Positions 50,382-59,102 of a stretch of DNA of 64,000 nucleotides are shown here, in pieces (position 1 is the stretch's first letter; each line of letters begins with the position of its first letter). This DNA is from Deltaproteobacteria bacterium (lineage in GTDB: Bacteria; Myxococcota_A; Polyangia; DRWM01; JAAZOP01). The notes beneath the pieces are model-generated. The model was not told the DNA's origin, ran no database searches, and saw only the letters and a program-made list of their open reading frames with translations. The DNA is taken from positions 42,692 through 106,691 of the forward strand of contig JACRCZ010000153.1 in the NCBI GenBank assembly GCA_016218765.1, in the 5' to 3' direction. The translations under genes and the position numbers were made by a program.

Positions 50382-51470
50382 ATGCGACGTGTCGGGGTTC
50401 TGTTCTGGGCATGGGGGGCGTCGCTCGCCGGCAGCTCGGGCTGCGACGGTGGGGCGACCGCGGCCGTCTGCAGCGACGGCGTCGTGGGTTCCGGCGAGGA
50501 GTGCGACGACGGCAACCTCCTGGCCGGCGACGGGTGCGACCCGGCGTGCCGGCTCGAAGCCGGTGCCGACGCCGGCGCTGATGCGGGGCCGGACGCGGTG
50601 CCGGACGAGGGCCTGGACGCCGAGGCGGACGCCGCTTCCGACGGACCGCTCGTGATCGCCGGCGGCGACGTCTCCGGGTCCTGGTGCGGTCCGTCGCAAG
50701 TGAACGCCTCCGTGACCGTCCCCGCGGGAGAAACCCTGGAGATCTGCGCCGGGTCCGTCGTGACGTTCGCGCCGGAGGCGGCGATGACCGTCGCCGGCAC
50801 GCTGGCGCTGCGCGGGACGGCCGGCGCCCGTGTCACGCTCACGTCGTCCGCCCAGTGGCCGGGTCTCGTCGTCTCCGGCACGCTGGACGGTGCGTTCGCG
50901 GACTTCCGGAACGCCGCGCGCTGCGTGGACGGCCGGCGGGGATCCGCGATCACGATCGGCGACTCGACCTTCGAGGGGTGCGACGCGTCGATCCGCGTGG
51001 CGAGCGGGGGGACGTTCGACCGGACCGTCGTCCGCGGAGGAGCCGCGCTGGGCATCTCGGGCGGCATCCTGCGGATGACCGACTCGAGCATCGATCTCGG
51101 CCATCGCGGCACGCCCCCCGACTGCACGAACTTCGACGCCGGCGGCGCCGTGCTCGACCACGTGCGCATCGGCGGGTGCCACTGCCCGCTGCACGTCAAC
51201 CGCACGACCGAGGAGGTCACCGTGACCAACTCCGTCTTCGACGAGGCGGCGGTGCCGGTGATGATCGCGCAGAGCACGGCCACGTTCCACGGCAACCACT
51301 TCCTCGGCTCCGGCCCCGGCATGATGGATATCGGCGGCTCGATCGCCGCCGACGTCGCGGGGAACTACTGGGGCGGCGGAGCGCCGGACATCTCCACGAG
51401 CGACCCCGGCCAGTTCACCGGCACCGCGGACTACTCGACCGGGCCGATCCCGGGAGCGGGACCGAGGTAG
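50382..51470 (+). CDS. Beta-helix lipoprotein with DUF4215-like repeat
   Basis: A 362-residue protein. The ATG at 50382 follows GGAGG and gives a signal ending in GSSGC (Cys21). A Cys repeat (CSDGVVGSGEECDDGN, LLAGDGCDPAC) is followed by an Asp/Ala tether, then a right-handed beta-helix of about 12 coils (VTVPAGETLEICAGSVVTFA, MTVAGTLALRGTAGARVTLT, VTVTNSVFDEAAVPVMIAQS; middle abbreviated) with NYWGGGAPDIS near the end, a typical cap. This is a common adhesin- or polysaccharide-binding architecture. The substrate is unknown. Confidence 0.82.
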   Translation: MRRVGVLFWAWGASLAGSSGCDGGATAAVCSDGVVGSGEECDDGNLLAGDGCDPACRLEAGADAGADAGPDAVPDEGLDAEADAASDGPLVIAGGDVSGSWCGPSQVNASVTVPAGETLEICAGSVVTFAPEAAMTVAGTLALRGTAGARVTLTSSAQWPGLVVSGTLDGAFADFRNAARCVDGRRGSAITIGDSTFEGCDASIRVASGGTFDRTVVRGGAALGISGGILRMTDSSIDLGHRGTPPDCTNFDAGGAVLDHVRIGGCHCPLHVNRTTEEVTVTNSVFDEAAVPVMIAQSTATFHGNHFLGSGPGMMDIGGSIAADVAGNYWGGGAPDISTSDPGQFTGTADYSTGPIPGAGPR

Positions 51471-51542
51471 CGGGAAGGAGCCGCGCCTCCTCGCGGCGCG
51501 ACGGACTCGCGCAGTCCATGGCGACGATCGCGGTACTCCGGT

Positions 51543-51572
51543 TTGACAAGCACGCTCTTCTCCCGGTAGTCA
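51543..51572 (+). promoter_or_regulatory. Weak candidate promoter upstream of AgmX-like gene
   Basis: TTGACA (51543-51548) and TAGTCA (51567-51572) are 18 bp apart in a 184-bp spacer, about 83 bp before the TTG start at 51655. The -10 is a poor match, so this is tentative. Confidence 0.3.
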
Positions 51573-51654
51573 GCGCGTCGGAGGGTGGTGGGTTGGCGAT
51601 GTCGTCGCCGGTCGCTCGTCGGGGTCGGGAGAGGTCTCGTGGCGGAGGTGGCTC

Positions 51655-52881
51655 TTGACCCGCTGGCGAACTCGCTGGCTCGGCGTCGTGCGGTTCCTGC
51701 TGCGCGCCGGTCACGTCCTTCGGCACCCGCTGGTTGCCCTCGCCCTGGCTTGCGCCCTCGCCGGGCCGTCCGGGTGCAAGGACCGTCCCGCCGTCGCAGA
51801 CGCCGGCTCCAGCTTGCCGGTGGGTGGCTGCCGCTCCGATGGGGAATGTAAGGAGGGCGAGCACTGCTCCCCGGTGGCCTCGATTCCCGTCGACGCATAC
51901 GGCGACGAATTCCCTCACCGCTGGATCCGGCAGTGCCGGCGCCCCTCGGATCCACGACTCAGCCCCGTACAGAACGCTCTTCGTGAGTACGGCCGGTACT
52001 TCGACTACTCGGGAACGATGTATGGTACTCGGCCGCCGGTAATCGAATGGCCGTCGGTCGTGTGGTCGTCGCCGCGCCTGATCGAGGGACTCGGCCGATT
52101 GGATGCCGATGCCTTTCACGCCGCGTACAGCGCGTGGCACGGCGAGGTGGAAGCCTGCTACCTGAAGGAGTTGCTGGTCGGCTGGGAGGGCTCGGGTATC
52201 GTCGAGGTTCGGTTCGAGATCCACGACGACGGCCAGGTGGCGACGAAGATCACGCACGCGGATCCGTCGGTGGACGACGACGTTCTGCACCACTGCATCG
52301 GGCACGCGGCCAGACGGAGCGGCGCCGAAAGGTTCCTGATGGCGCGACCGCCGGTCGGCGGGACGGCGTCCGTCCTGGTCACCTTCGAGTTTCGCCGCGG
52401 GACTGTGGGTCGCTGGCTGACCGAACGACCCTCGTGGGCCGGGTGGAAGGGCGAGCATGACACCCGGACGGACCCGCACCCGTGGGCGACGAACATCGCC
52501 GGCGAAGGCTACCGCGGCGTCTTGTTCCAGGATGCCTCCTGGATCGCGACCGAAGAGGACGTCGCAAGGGCAGAGCGCCTCATTGCCGCACAGCTCCCGG
52601 CCCTGCGGCCGACCCCGGCGTCACGGGCCACCGATCTTCCGTCCATCGTCGCCGACCTCTCCTCGTTCGGACGACAGTACGTCCCGCTCCCCGCCCGGGA
52701 AGGGAACCAGCGGCTGCTCGGCGTCACGTTCCTCCTGGATCCCGACCGCATGCACCCCGAGTGGGAGGCGAACCGCGTCTCGACGTGCAACGAGTGGCCG
52801 GAAGACTTCCGCCTGCAGGTGGCCCTCGACGCGGAACGGGTCGAAGAGCTGGAAATGCACGCCCGCCGCTGGCGCCCCTGA
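51655..52881 (+). CDS. Lipoprotein with AgmX/PglI-like C-terminal (TonB_C-type) domain
   Basis: A 408-residue protein from a TTG start, supported by GGAGGTG about 6 nt upstream. The N-terminus is long and basic before a hydrophobic stretch (PLVALALACALAGPSGC), with Cys33 or Cys41 as lipidation site. Residues about 160-250 read EACYLKELLVGWEGSGIVEV, RFEIHDDGQVATKITHADPS, DDDVLHHCIGHAARRS, close to the AgmX/PglI C-terminal fold used in Myxococcota gliding and TonB-like proteins. The C-terminal part is unassigned. It may interact with the inner-membrane energy complex; the target is unknown. Confidence 0.78.
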   Translation: MTRWRTRWLGVVRFLLRAGHVLRHPLVALALACALAGPSGCKDRPAVADAGSSLPVGGCRSDGECKEGEHCSPVASIPVDAYGDEFPHRWIRQCRRPSDPRLSPVQNALREYGRYFDYSGTMYGTRPPVIEWPSVVWSSPRLIEGLGRLDADAFHAAYSAWHGEVEACYLKELLVGWEGSGIVEVRFEIHDDGQVATKITHADPSVDDDVLHHCIGHAARRSGAERFLMARPPVGGTASVLVTFEFRRGTVGRWLTERPSWAGWKGEHDTRTDPHPWATNIAGEGYRGVLFQDASWIATEEDVARAERLIAAQLPALRPTPASRATDLPSIVADLSSFGRQYVPLPAREGNQRLLGVTFLLDPDRMHPEWEANRVSTCNEWPEDFRLQVALDAERVEELEMHARRWRP

Positions 52882-53212
52882 CGTCGACAACGTATCCCGG
52901 GCGTCGACGGGTCGTTCGACATCGAAACCGGCACGTTCAGGCCTGAGGCCTCGCACCACGCGCCGTCGTTCGCCAGCCGGATCGCGTGACGCGCGTCGCC
53001 GCGCCGCCGCGCCGCCGCCGCAACCGAAACCGGCCGCGACTGCCAGCGCGCCGAACCACACCCGGCACCGGCAGTTGTCGTTCACCGCAGGTCCAACAGC
53101 ATCCGGGTCCGGGCCGGCCAACGGCGAGCAGGTCCCGGGCTTGTGCGTTTCAGGCGGCATCGTAGAATCCAGTCGCACCCGGCGGCAGGTTCCGCCACGC
53201 AGGAGGTCGAGG
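52882..53212. other. Spacer containing a collapsed DUF4832 gene
   Basis: About 230 of 331 bases are alignable by eye with the two ends of the DUF4832 gene at 59103-60644 (see separate entry). The rest has no gene. AGGAGGTCGAGG at its end is the ribosome site of the 53213 gene. Confidence 0.7.
52900..53113 (-). pseudogene. DUF4832 lipoprotein gene remnant (both ends fused)
   Basis: 52900-53010 matches 59148-59260, the 3' end of the DUF4832 gene (shared words include GGCACGTTCAGGCC-like and CCGTCGTTCGCCAGCCGGAT). 53020-53113 matches 60570-60680, its 5' end, including the signal peptide frame (RVWFGALAVAAGFGCGGG against RVWFGALAVAAGVGCGGG) and upstream bases. The 1.3-kb centre is gone and the parts are out of frame, so nothing functional remains. 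It shows that this locus once carried a divergent DUF4832 gene next to the 53213 gene. Confidence 0.8.
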
Positions 53213-53782
53213 ATGAGCGGGCGAAGGGAACGGCGAATCGGCCACGGTTGGCGCTGGGCGGTCGCGATTCTCGCCTTCTTCCTCCTCGGCACCTCGCGGC
53301 CGCTCGAATCAAAGGAGCTTGTCGCCGCCGCCGGCACCGCACCACCGGGTCTGACGATCGTCACGCCCGCACGGGCGGTCTTCGGCGAGAACGTCAACAA
53401 CCAGGGCTGCTGCAGCCGGCAGTGGGCGGACCTGGCCCTCAAGATCGACCTGCGCAACGACGGTACGGAAACCGTGCGGCTGGACCAGGGCGCGGCCGAG
53501 GTGCTGGTCGACGGCGCCCCGCATCGCATGTCGCAGCTCACGTACTCCGTCGGCAACGACCCGCCGCAAATGATCCCGTTCGAGACCTACGACCTCGCCC
53601 CGGGGGAAACGAGGACCGTCCGCCTCCTCCTGAACGCCTTCCTGCCGAGCAGCGCGATCCGCTCCGTGCGGCGGCTCGAGCTGCGTTGGCCGGCCGCGGA
53701 CGGCATGGTCGTCGCCACCTTCGAGAACCTGGACGAGCTGGACACCACGACCTCGGGCCCGCGTCCCGGCCTGTGGTACTGA
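53213..53782 (+). CDS. Exported hypothetical protein with Ig-like beta domain
   Basis: A 189-residue protein with AGGAGGTCGAGG before the ATG at 53213. A signal anchor (WAVAILAFFLLGTSRPLES) precedes a beta-rich mature part (WADLALKIDLRNDGTETVRL, AAEVLVDGAPHRMSQLTYSV, TRTVRLLLNAFLPSSAIRS, LELRWPAADGMVVATFENLD) with a CC pair near residue 62. The strand pattern resembles Ig-like or DUF3426-like domains. A decayed copy of its centre (AEVLVDGAPRRIS..SVGNNPP) lies at 60694-60780. The role is unknown. Confidence 0.7.
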   Translation: MSGRRERRIGHGWRWAVAILAFFLLGTSRPLESKELVAAAGTAPPGLTIVTPARAVFGENVNNQGCCSRQWADLALKIDLRNDGTETVRLDQGAAEVLVDGAPHRMSQLTYSVGNDPPQMIPFETYDLAPGETRTVRLLLNAFLPSSAIRSVRRLELRWPAADGMVVATFENLDELDTTTSGPRPGLWY

Positions 53783-53934
53783 TTCGTCCGCATCCCGCGC
53801 CCAAATCCGCCGCGCCGCAGAACCCCCCGCCCGTCATGCCGCTGGGCCGCGGTACACTCGATACCAGGACGCACGTCTCCCTCCGCCTCATGCTGGGTGC
53901 TCTTGCCGCCTTGACCCACCTCCCCTGATCCCGC

Positions 53935-54954
53935 ATGCTTCCAGCAATGAGAACAACCAGGACCGCCCGTCGGACGCTCGAGAATGCGGGCACGCTCCAT
54001 CGGCGGACGGCCGCCATCGCGCTCCTGTTGTTCGCGCCGTTCACGGCGCCCCGGCCCGCGCACGCCCAGTCGGAAGAGCCCGCCCGCGAGGAGGCACAGG
54101 CCCACTTCGAGCGCGGAATCGGATTGATGCGCAACGAGAACTGGTCGGCGGCGCTGGTCGAGTTCGATCGCTCGCTCGAGCTGTACCCGACCCGCGCCGC
54201 CCTGTTCAACCGCGGCAACTGCCTCTATGCCCTTCATCGCTACGTGGATGCGCTGGCCGCCCTCCTGGAATGGCAGGCCGAATACGCCGACACGGCGGCG
54301 CCCGAGGAGGAACGGGCCGCCGTCGCCGCGTTGCTGGAGGAAATCCGCGGGTACCTCGCGGAGGTCCAGCTCGACGTGGAGCCCGATGGCGCCGTCGTCC
54401 GGTTGGACGGCGTCGTCGTCGGAACCGCGCCGCTGGCGGGCCCCATCGTCGTCACCGTAGGCCCCCACGTGGTCGAGGCGGAATCGGCGGATGGTGCGGT
54501 CGATCGCGCCGAAGTCACGGTTGCGTCGGGCGATCACGCGGTGCTGCGGCTGTCCCCTGTCCCGGCGACCGGCGTCGACGATCCCGGACCGCCTCCGTTG
54601 CCCGTGCCGCCGCCGCCCCCTGCGATGCCCGAGACGGACGACGGCGTCGACCAGGCATGGTTCTGGACGATCGCGTCCACGGCCGTCGCCGCCGCGGCGG
54701 GCGCCGGGATCTGCGGCGGACTGGCCTGGTCGACCCACGACACCTTCGCCGCCGGCGGTCAGACCGATCCCACGCTGCGCGACAGGGGCAGCGACCTGGA
54801 ATTGGCCGCGAATGCGCTGTTCGGAATCACCGCCGCCGCTGCCGTGACGGCCCTCGTGCTCGGCTTCTTCACCGACTTCGATGGCGGGGAGTCCGAGCCC
54901 GCCGACGGCACCTCCGTCGCGGCCACGCCCGGAGGAATGGTGCTCCGATGGTGA
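53935..54954 (+). CDS. Exported TPR protein with PEGA domain and C-terminal membrane segments (paralogue of 541-1653)
   Basis: A 339-residue protein, no clear SD; ATG 53947 is an alternative. A basic N-region and signal (TAAIALLLFAPFTAP, cut near AHAQS) lead to TPR helices (AHFERGIGLMRNENWSAALV, DRSLELYPTRAALFNRGNCL), a PEGA domain (VQLDVEPDGAVVRLDGVVVG), a Pro-rich linker (PPLPVPPPPPA) and hydrophobic segments (FWTIASTAVAAAAGAGICGG, ALFGITAAAAVTALVLGF). The order and the final GGMVLRW, which overlaps the next gene start, mirror the gene at 541 (ending GLVLTW). The stop overlaps the FG-GAP lipoprotein start, so the pair is coupled. Confidence 0.83.
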   Translation: MLPAMRTTRTARRTLENAGTLHRRTAAIALLLFAPFTAPRPAHAQSEEPAREEAQAHFERGIGLMRNENWSAALVEFDRSLELYPTRAALFNRGNCLYALHRYVDALAALLEWQAEYADTAAPEEERAAVAALLEEIRGYLAEVQLDVEPDGAVVRLDGVVVGTAPLAGPIVVTVGPHVVEAESADGAVDRAEVTVASGDHAVLRLSPVPATGVDDPGPPPLPVPPPPPAMPETDDGVDQAWFWTIASTAVAAAAGAGICGGLAWSTHDTFAAGGQTDPTLRDRGSDLELAANALFGITAAAAVTALVLGFFTDFDGGESEPADGTSVAATPGGMVLRW

Positions 54955-56861
54955 ACGACGCCCGCCGCGCCGTCCCCCGGCTCCTCGTCCTGATCGCCGC
55001 CGCGACCGCCTGCTCGTTCGACTGGACCCTGCGCGACGCGACCGGCGAGACCGATGACGCGGGCGGGCTCGACGCAGACGCCGACCCGGATGACGCCGCG
55101 GACGCCGGGGATACCGACGACACGACGACAGAACCCGACGATGGAGTTGATGGGGAGACCCCCGACGCCGGCGACGACGGGACCTCCGACGGGGACGTCG
55201 CCCCGTGCACGCCCGGCGTCCCCCGGCCGCTCGCTCCCGCCAACGGCGCAGCCGCCGGCGCGCACCGCGGAACGACCGGCCGCCGGCCGACCTTCCGCTG
55301 GGACCCCGCGCCCGACGCGTGCCCGGGCGAGACCTACGATCTCCAAGTCACCAGCGAATGCTCGACTCCCGGATTCGATTCATGCGCGTTCGACTCCATC
55401 GAGAGCGAGTTCTCGGGCGTCGTCGGCGTCTCCCACCGGCCCGCAGCCGAATTGGACGCGCCGTCCACGCCGCCGTACGGCCGGCGTACCTACTGGCGTC
55501 TGCGCGCCTGTTCGCCCACGGGGCCCTGCAGCGCCTGGAGCCCCGTGCGCTACTTCGACGTCGACCGGGCGCCCAACGACATCGATGCCGACGGCGACGC
55601 CGACCTGCTGGCCGGAGCGCCGTGGCGGAGGGGCGCCGGCGGCACGATCTCCGGTGCGGGCTCCGGATGGCTGTACCTCGGCGATGCCGCGGCGGACGAC
55701 GTGGCCGATGTCGTCTACGAGGGAATCGAGTCGGGCGAGAACAAGGGCAATGCCGTCGCCGGCGCGGGGGACCTCGATGCCGACGGCTTCGCCGACTTCG
55801 TCCTCGCGGCGTACCAGGCTCCCGGACTCAGCACGTTTGCCGGAGACGTGTACCTGCTGTACGGCGAGTCCCCGGCCGCCGACGCGACCTTCGCCGCCCT
55901 TTCGGGTTCGGTGCCGTCCGGACGGTTCGGCGAGGCCGTCCACGGAGCCGGCGACGTGAACGCGGACGGCTATTCGGACGTGGTCGTCGGGGCGCCCTGG
56001 AACAACGAGCGCGGCTCGTTCGTGGGAAAGGCCTTTCTCTACCTGGGCGGACCCACGCCGCCCACGGTCGCCGCAGCCGATCTCTTCCCGGACACCACGG
56101 CCTCAGAGGAGTTCGGCTCGGCCGTGGCCGGCATCGGCGACGTCAACGGCGACGGATTCGCCGACCTGGCCGTCGGCGCCACGGGCGCCGACATCGGCAG
56201 CGACAACATCGGGCGCGTCTACGTCTTCTTCGGCGGCGACCCGTTCAACAACCGCTGGGACGTCGTCCTGGACGGAGCCGGCATCGGCGCCAGGCTGGGC
56301 GCCGCCATCGCACCCGCCGGCGACTTCGACGGCGACGGCTACGCCGACTTCGTCGTCGGCGAGCCTGGGACGAGCTCCGCGTTCCTCGTCCGTGGCGGGC
56401 GGGACTTCGACGGCACGGTCCTCGATGCCCTGCCTCCACCGACCGGCGTCCGCGTCTTCGGCTCCGCGGTGGCCTGGGCCGGCGACGTCGATGGCGACGG
56501 CTTCCACGACGTCGTCGTCGGCGACCCGGCCGCCGATGACGACGGCGACACGATCACCGACGGCCTCGTCGCGCTCTACTTCGGCGACCCCGTCGTGCCG
56601 GTGGCCCCTTCGACCCTCCGGCGCGGAGCGCTCGACGAGAGCGAAGAGTACGGCGCCGCGGTGGGGGCGCTCGACTTCGACGGCGACGGCTTCACGGACG
56701 TCGCAGCCGGTTCGCCGATGAGCAACTACCTCTCCATCGGCGATACCGGACGGGTCGAGGTGCTGTGGGGCGGCCTGCCGCTCTGGGGCAGCCCCCTCGC
56801 CCTCGATGGCGACATCGAGGGCGCGCAGCTCGGCTCCGCCGTCGCCTCCCTCCCTCCCTGA
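54948..56861 (+). CDS. FG-GAP (integrin-alpha-like) repeat lipoprotein
   Basis: A 637-residue lipoprotein whose ATG lies 7 nt inside the TPR-PEGA frame. The lipobox is AATAC (Cys22), followed by an Asp-rich tether and a fibronectin-like beta domain (RPTFRWDPAPDACPGETYDL). The C-terminal 430 residues carry about six FG-GAP calcium-binding repeats (DADGFADFVLAA, NADGYSDVVVGAP, NGDGFADLAVGAT, DGDGYADFVVGEP, DGDGFHDVVVGDP, DGDGFTDVAAGSP). The fold is a seven-bladed propeller with Ca2+ loops, used in surface adhesion. It is probably lipid-anchored to the cell surface and partnered with the coupled TPR-PEGA protein. Confidence 0.9.
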   Translation: MVNDARRAVPRLLVLIAAATACSFDWTLRDATGETDDAGGLDADADPDDAADAGDTDDTTTEPDDGVDGETPDAGDDGTSDGDVAPCTPGVPRPLAPANGAAAGAHRGTTGRRPTFRWDPAPDACPGETYDLQVTSECSTPGFDSCAFDSIESEFSGVVGVSHRPAAELDAPSTPPYGRRTYWRLRACSPTGPCSAWSPVRYFDVDRAPNDIDADGDADLLAGAPWRRGAGGTISGAGSGWLYLGDAAADDVADVVYEGIESGENKGNAVAGAGDLDADGFADFVLAAYQAPGLSTFAGDVYLLYGESPAADATFAALSGSVPSGRFGEAVHGAGDVNADGYSDVVVGAPWNNERGSFVGKAFLYLGGPTPPTVAAADLFPDTTASEEFGSAVAGIGDVNGDGFADLAVGATGADIGSDNIGRVYVFFGGDPFNNRWDVVLDGAGIGARLGAAIAPAGDFDGDGYADFVVGEPGTSSAFLVRGGRDFDGTVLDALPPPTGVRVFGSAVAWAGDVDGDGFHDVVVGDPAADDDGDTITDGLVALYFGDPVVPVAPSTLRRGALDESEEYGAAVGALDFDGDGFTDVAAGSPMSNYLSIGDTGRVEVLWGGLPLWGSPLALDGDIEGAQLGSAVASLPP

Positions 56862-56965
56862 CGCGTCCCGATCCGCGGTTCCCGTCGCCCCGGGCGTCCG
56901 GCGGCGAAGGGTGCGAGTTCTCAGAGCTCGCCGAGCGAGGATCGCTCGACGGCGGCGGCGGGAAT

Positions 56966-57000
56966 CCGTAGCCCGTTCCACCGCACCACCGCTCGACCGG
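56966..57000. repeat. CCACCGCTCCACCG tail repeat, copy 3
   Basis: CCGTAGCCCGTTCCACCG followed by CACCACCGCTCGACCGG, in the spacer after the FG-GAP gene. Its 5' part matches the end of the PHP gene (38330-38350), including the CCGTAGCC words. Confidence 0.6.
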
Positions 57001-57074
57001 TTCGCGCGTTGCATCGCTTTGTGCTTGTGAGTGCCGGAGCAAGATGCGATACAGCGCTCCGACAAGGGGGTCGC

Positions 57075-58595
57075 ATGCGCTGCCGCACCGCTTCCATCGC
57101 ATCGTTCGTACTCGCCGGCATCCTCTCCTCGAGTCCGGCGACCGCCGGGGCGCAGCTGTCGCCCGACGAGTTCTTCGACTTCAACATCGATGCGGATACG
57201 GGCTACGCGCTGATCGTCGAGCGCAACTACTGGCACATCGACGCCGAGGCGGCGTTCCGGATCTGGTACTTCGCGACCATGTTCGACGGTCCCGTCAACC
57301 TGGACGTCGAAACGTGGGACGTGCGCACCGAGGACTGGGACGAGGCGCGCGACTACATGCGCATCTTCCCCTGCACGCGCTTCGATTGGTCGGATCAGGG
57401 CTTCCTGGCGGCGCCGGGGGACTGCTCGGAGCGGGAGCCGGAGGACGAGGAGTGGATGGCCTCCGCACGGCTGGCGCCGATCGAGGACCTCTCGCTCGGT
57501 CACGGCCACATCCTCACCGGGTACTCGACCTTCCTCGACGTCGATCACTACACCCTCGGCGTGGCCGGCGAGTTCCAGCTCGGCCGCTGGGCGGGCGGCG
57601 ACTTGCTGCTGGGCGACGTCACCCGCCCGGACCTGCTCGGCGGGCGGCTCTTCGTCCGTCCCGTGCGGGCGGAGACCGAGCGGAGCCTGCACGAGCTGGA
57701 GATCGGGCTCACCGCCGTCGCCGACCTCGGGGCGCCGACGGAGGCGGTCACGGCGCTGGGCGGTGCGCGCCTGCTGGACGCGAGCGGCAACCTGCTGTTC
57801 GACACCGGCGAGTTGGTCGCCTTCGGGGCGGACCTTGACTACCGGATGAACGTCGGCGGCGAGCACTTCCTCGGCGCCCGCGGCGACTGGGGCTTCCTGT
57901 GGGACACGGGGCGGCCGGCCTCCCGGCAGACGGCCAACCAGGGCGGGCATCTCGCCGTCGGCTACCTCTGGGAGCCCGCCCAGATCCCCGTCACCCTCGA
58001 CTTCTACGGCGAGTACCGCATGCTCGGCTCGTCGTACATCCCGAGCTACTTCGACGACTACTACGCCGTGCAGCGCGAGCAGTACGCGTTGACGCCGAAC
58101 CAGCGCACCACCGTGGACCCGACGCTGACCAAGCTCGGCTACCTGCGGACGCTCGAGGATCAGCCGGCGACGTTCGAGCACAGCTACGCCGCGATCCTGC
58201 ACGTCGACGTCTGGCGCGACTGTCCGGACGCGCTGCTGTGCAACGAGGGCCAGTGGGTACGCTTCCTGCGATTCTACGCGTTCATCGACCAGATCGTCGG
58301 GCGCCCCAACTCCGGGTCGCTCGGCTTCGTGGCCCTTGCCCCGGATATCCCGCTGGGCGGCGAGATGTTCCTCTCCTTGCTCGGCGCCTACATCCGCCGC
58401 GGGTTCAACGACGGCGGCGACATGTTCGCGCTCGACGGCACCCTGCTCCAATTCCTCGCGCGACTCGACATCTGGGGCGGGCTGTACGTCCTGGCGACCT
58501 ACGATCACCTGTGGAGGCTCGATCCGGACACCGGCTACTTCGAGGGCGTGTCGAGCTTCCTGGCCACCTTCGGATTCACCGAGGACCTCTTCTGA
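57075..58595 (+). CDS. Outer-membrane beta-barrel-like protein
   Basis: A 506-residue protein. Start 57075 has AAGGGGG upstream and a signal peptide (IASFVLAGILSSSPATAGAQ); the frame to 57009 is rejected. The mature protein alternates Gly/aromatic/acidic strands (GYALIVERNYWHIDAEAAFR, GHGHILTGYSTFLDVDHYTL, WVRFLRFYAFIDQIVGRP) and ends GYFEGVSSFLATFGFTEDLF, finishing in Phe as outer-membrane barrels do. Four Cys are dispersed. No family is named; a porin-like or transport barrel is likely. It is followed 17 bp later by the small lipoprotein gene. Confidence 0.75.
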   Translation: MRCRTASIASFVLAGILSSSPATAGAQLSPDEFFDFNIDADTGYALIVERNYWHIDAEAAFRIWYFATMFDGPVNLDVETWDVRTEDWDEARDYMRIFPCTRFDWSDQGFLAAPGDCSEREPEDEEWMASARLAPIEDLSLGHGHILTGYSTFLDVDHYTLGVAGEFQLGRWAGGDLLLGDVTRPDLLGGRLFVRPVRAETERSLHELEIGLTAVADLGAPTEAVTALGGARLLDASGNLLFDTGELVAFGADLDYRMNVGGEHFLGARGDWGFLWDTGRPASRQTANQGGHLAVGYLWEPAQIPVTLDFYGEYRMLGSSYIPSYFDDYYAVQREQYALTPNQRTTVDPTLTKLGYLRTLEDQPATFEHSYAAILHVDVWRDCPDALLCNEGQWVRFLRFYAFIDQIVGRPNSGSLGFVALAPDIPLGGEMFLSLLGAYIRRGFNDGGDMFALDGTLLQFLARLDIWGGLYVLATYDHLWRLDPDTGYFEGVSSFLATFGFTEDLF

Positions 58596-58612
58596 TGGGA
58601 GGGACGGGAAAC

Positions 58613-59041
58613 ATGGGTCGCGTCGCCCGGATCGTCTCGATCGTCTCGACCGTGGTCCTCCTCGCAGGTTGCGAGGAGATCTACACGGAGTGCCGGCCCG
58701 AACGCGCGCCGTCCGACTTCCCGCCGGCGTCGGACACCGCTGCCCGCTGCGCCGCCGTCTGCGCGCATTTCGACTCGCTCGGCTGCCGCCTGGGCTGCCC
58801 CTACCTGCCCGACGGGGGTCTGGACGCGGGCGGCGTGCAGGTCACGGCGCTCGATTGCCTCGAGGCGTGCGCGACCGCGGCCGCCGCACCCGACGTCCCG
58901 GCGGCGGCGCTCGACGCCGTCCTGCGGTGCTACGCCGGGACCGAGACCTGCCTCCAGGTCGGCGCCTGCTCCCGGCTGTGCGGCGACTCCGCCGGCCCCG
59001 TCTGGACCGTACCGGTGAACTGCGTCGAACCGACCCCGTGA
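58613..59041 (+). CDS. Small Cys-rich lipoprotein
   Basis: A 142-residue protein. I prefer the ATG at 58613 because GGGAGGGACGGGAA precedes it; the ATG at 58595, overlapping the previous stop (TGATG), is an alternative. The lipobox is VVLLAGC (Cys20). The mature part has about 14 Cys, in pairs such as CAAVCAHFDSLGCRLGC and CSRLCGD. No family is recognised. It may be the accessory lipoprotein of the barrel encoded just upstream. Confidence 0.78.
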   Translation: MGRVARIVSIVSTVVLLAGCEEIYTECRPERAPSDFPPASDTAARCAAVCAHFDSLGCRLGCPYLPDGGLDAGGVQVTALDCLEACATAAAAPDVPAAALDAVLRCYAGTETCLQVGACSRLCGDSAGPVWTVPVNCVEPTP

Positions 59042-59102
59042 CGCGCCCGTCGTCGCCGCAGGCGCCGCCGGGGAGGGCGCCGTCGCGCGGGAGCGGGAGG
59101 CG

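Noticed and set aside
53803..53833. Third piece of the duplicated locus (match to the LVIVD gene near 63958)
   Set aside because: Only about 25 bp ending in a C-run align; too short to separate from low-complexity similarity.
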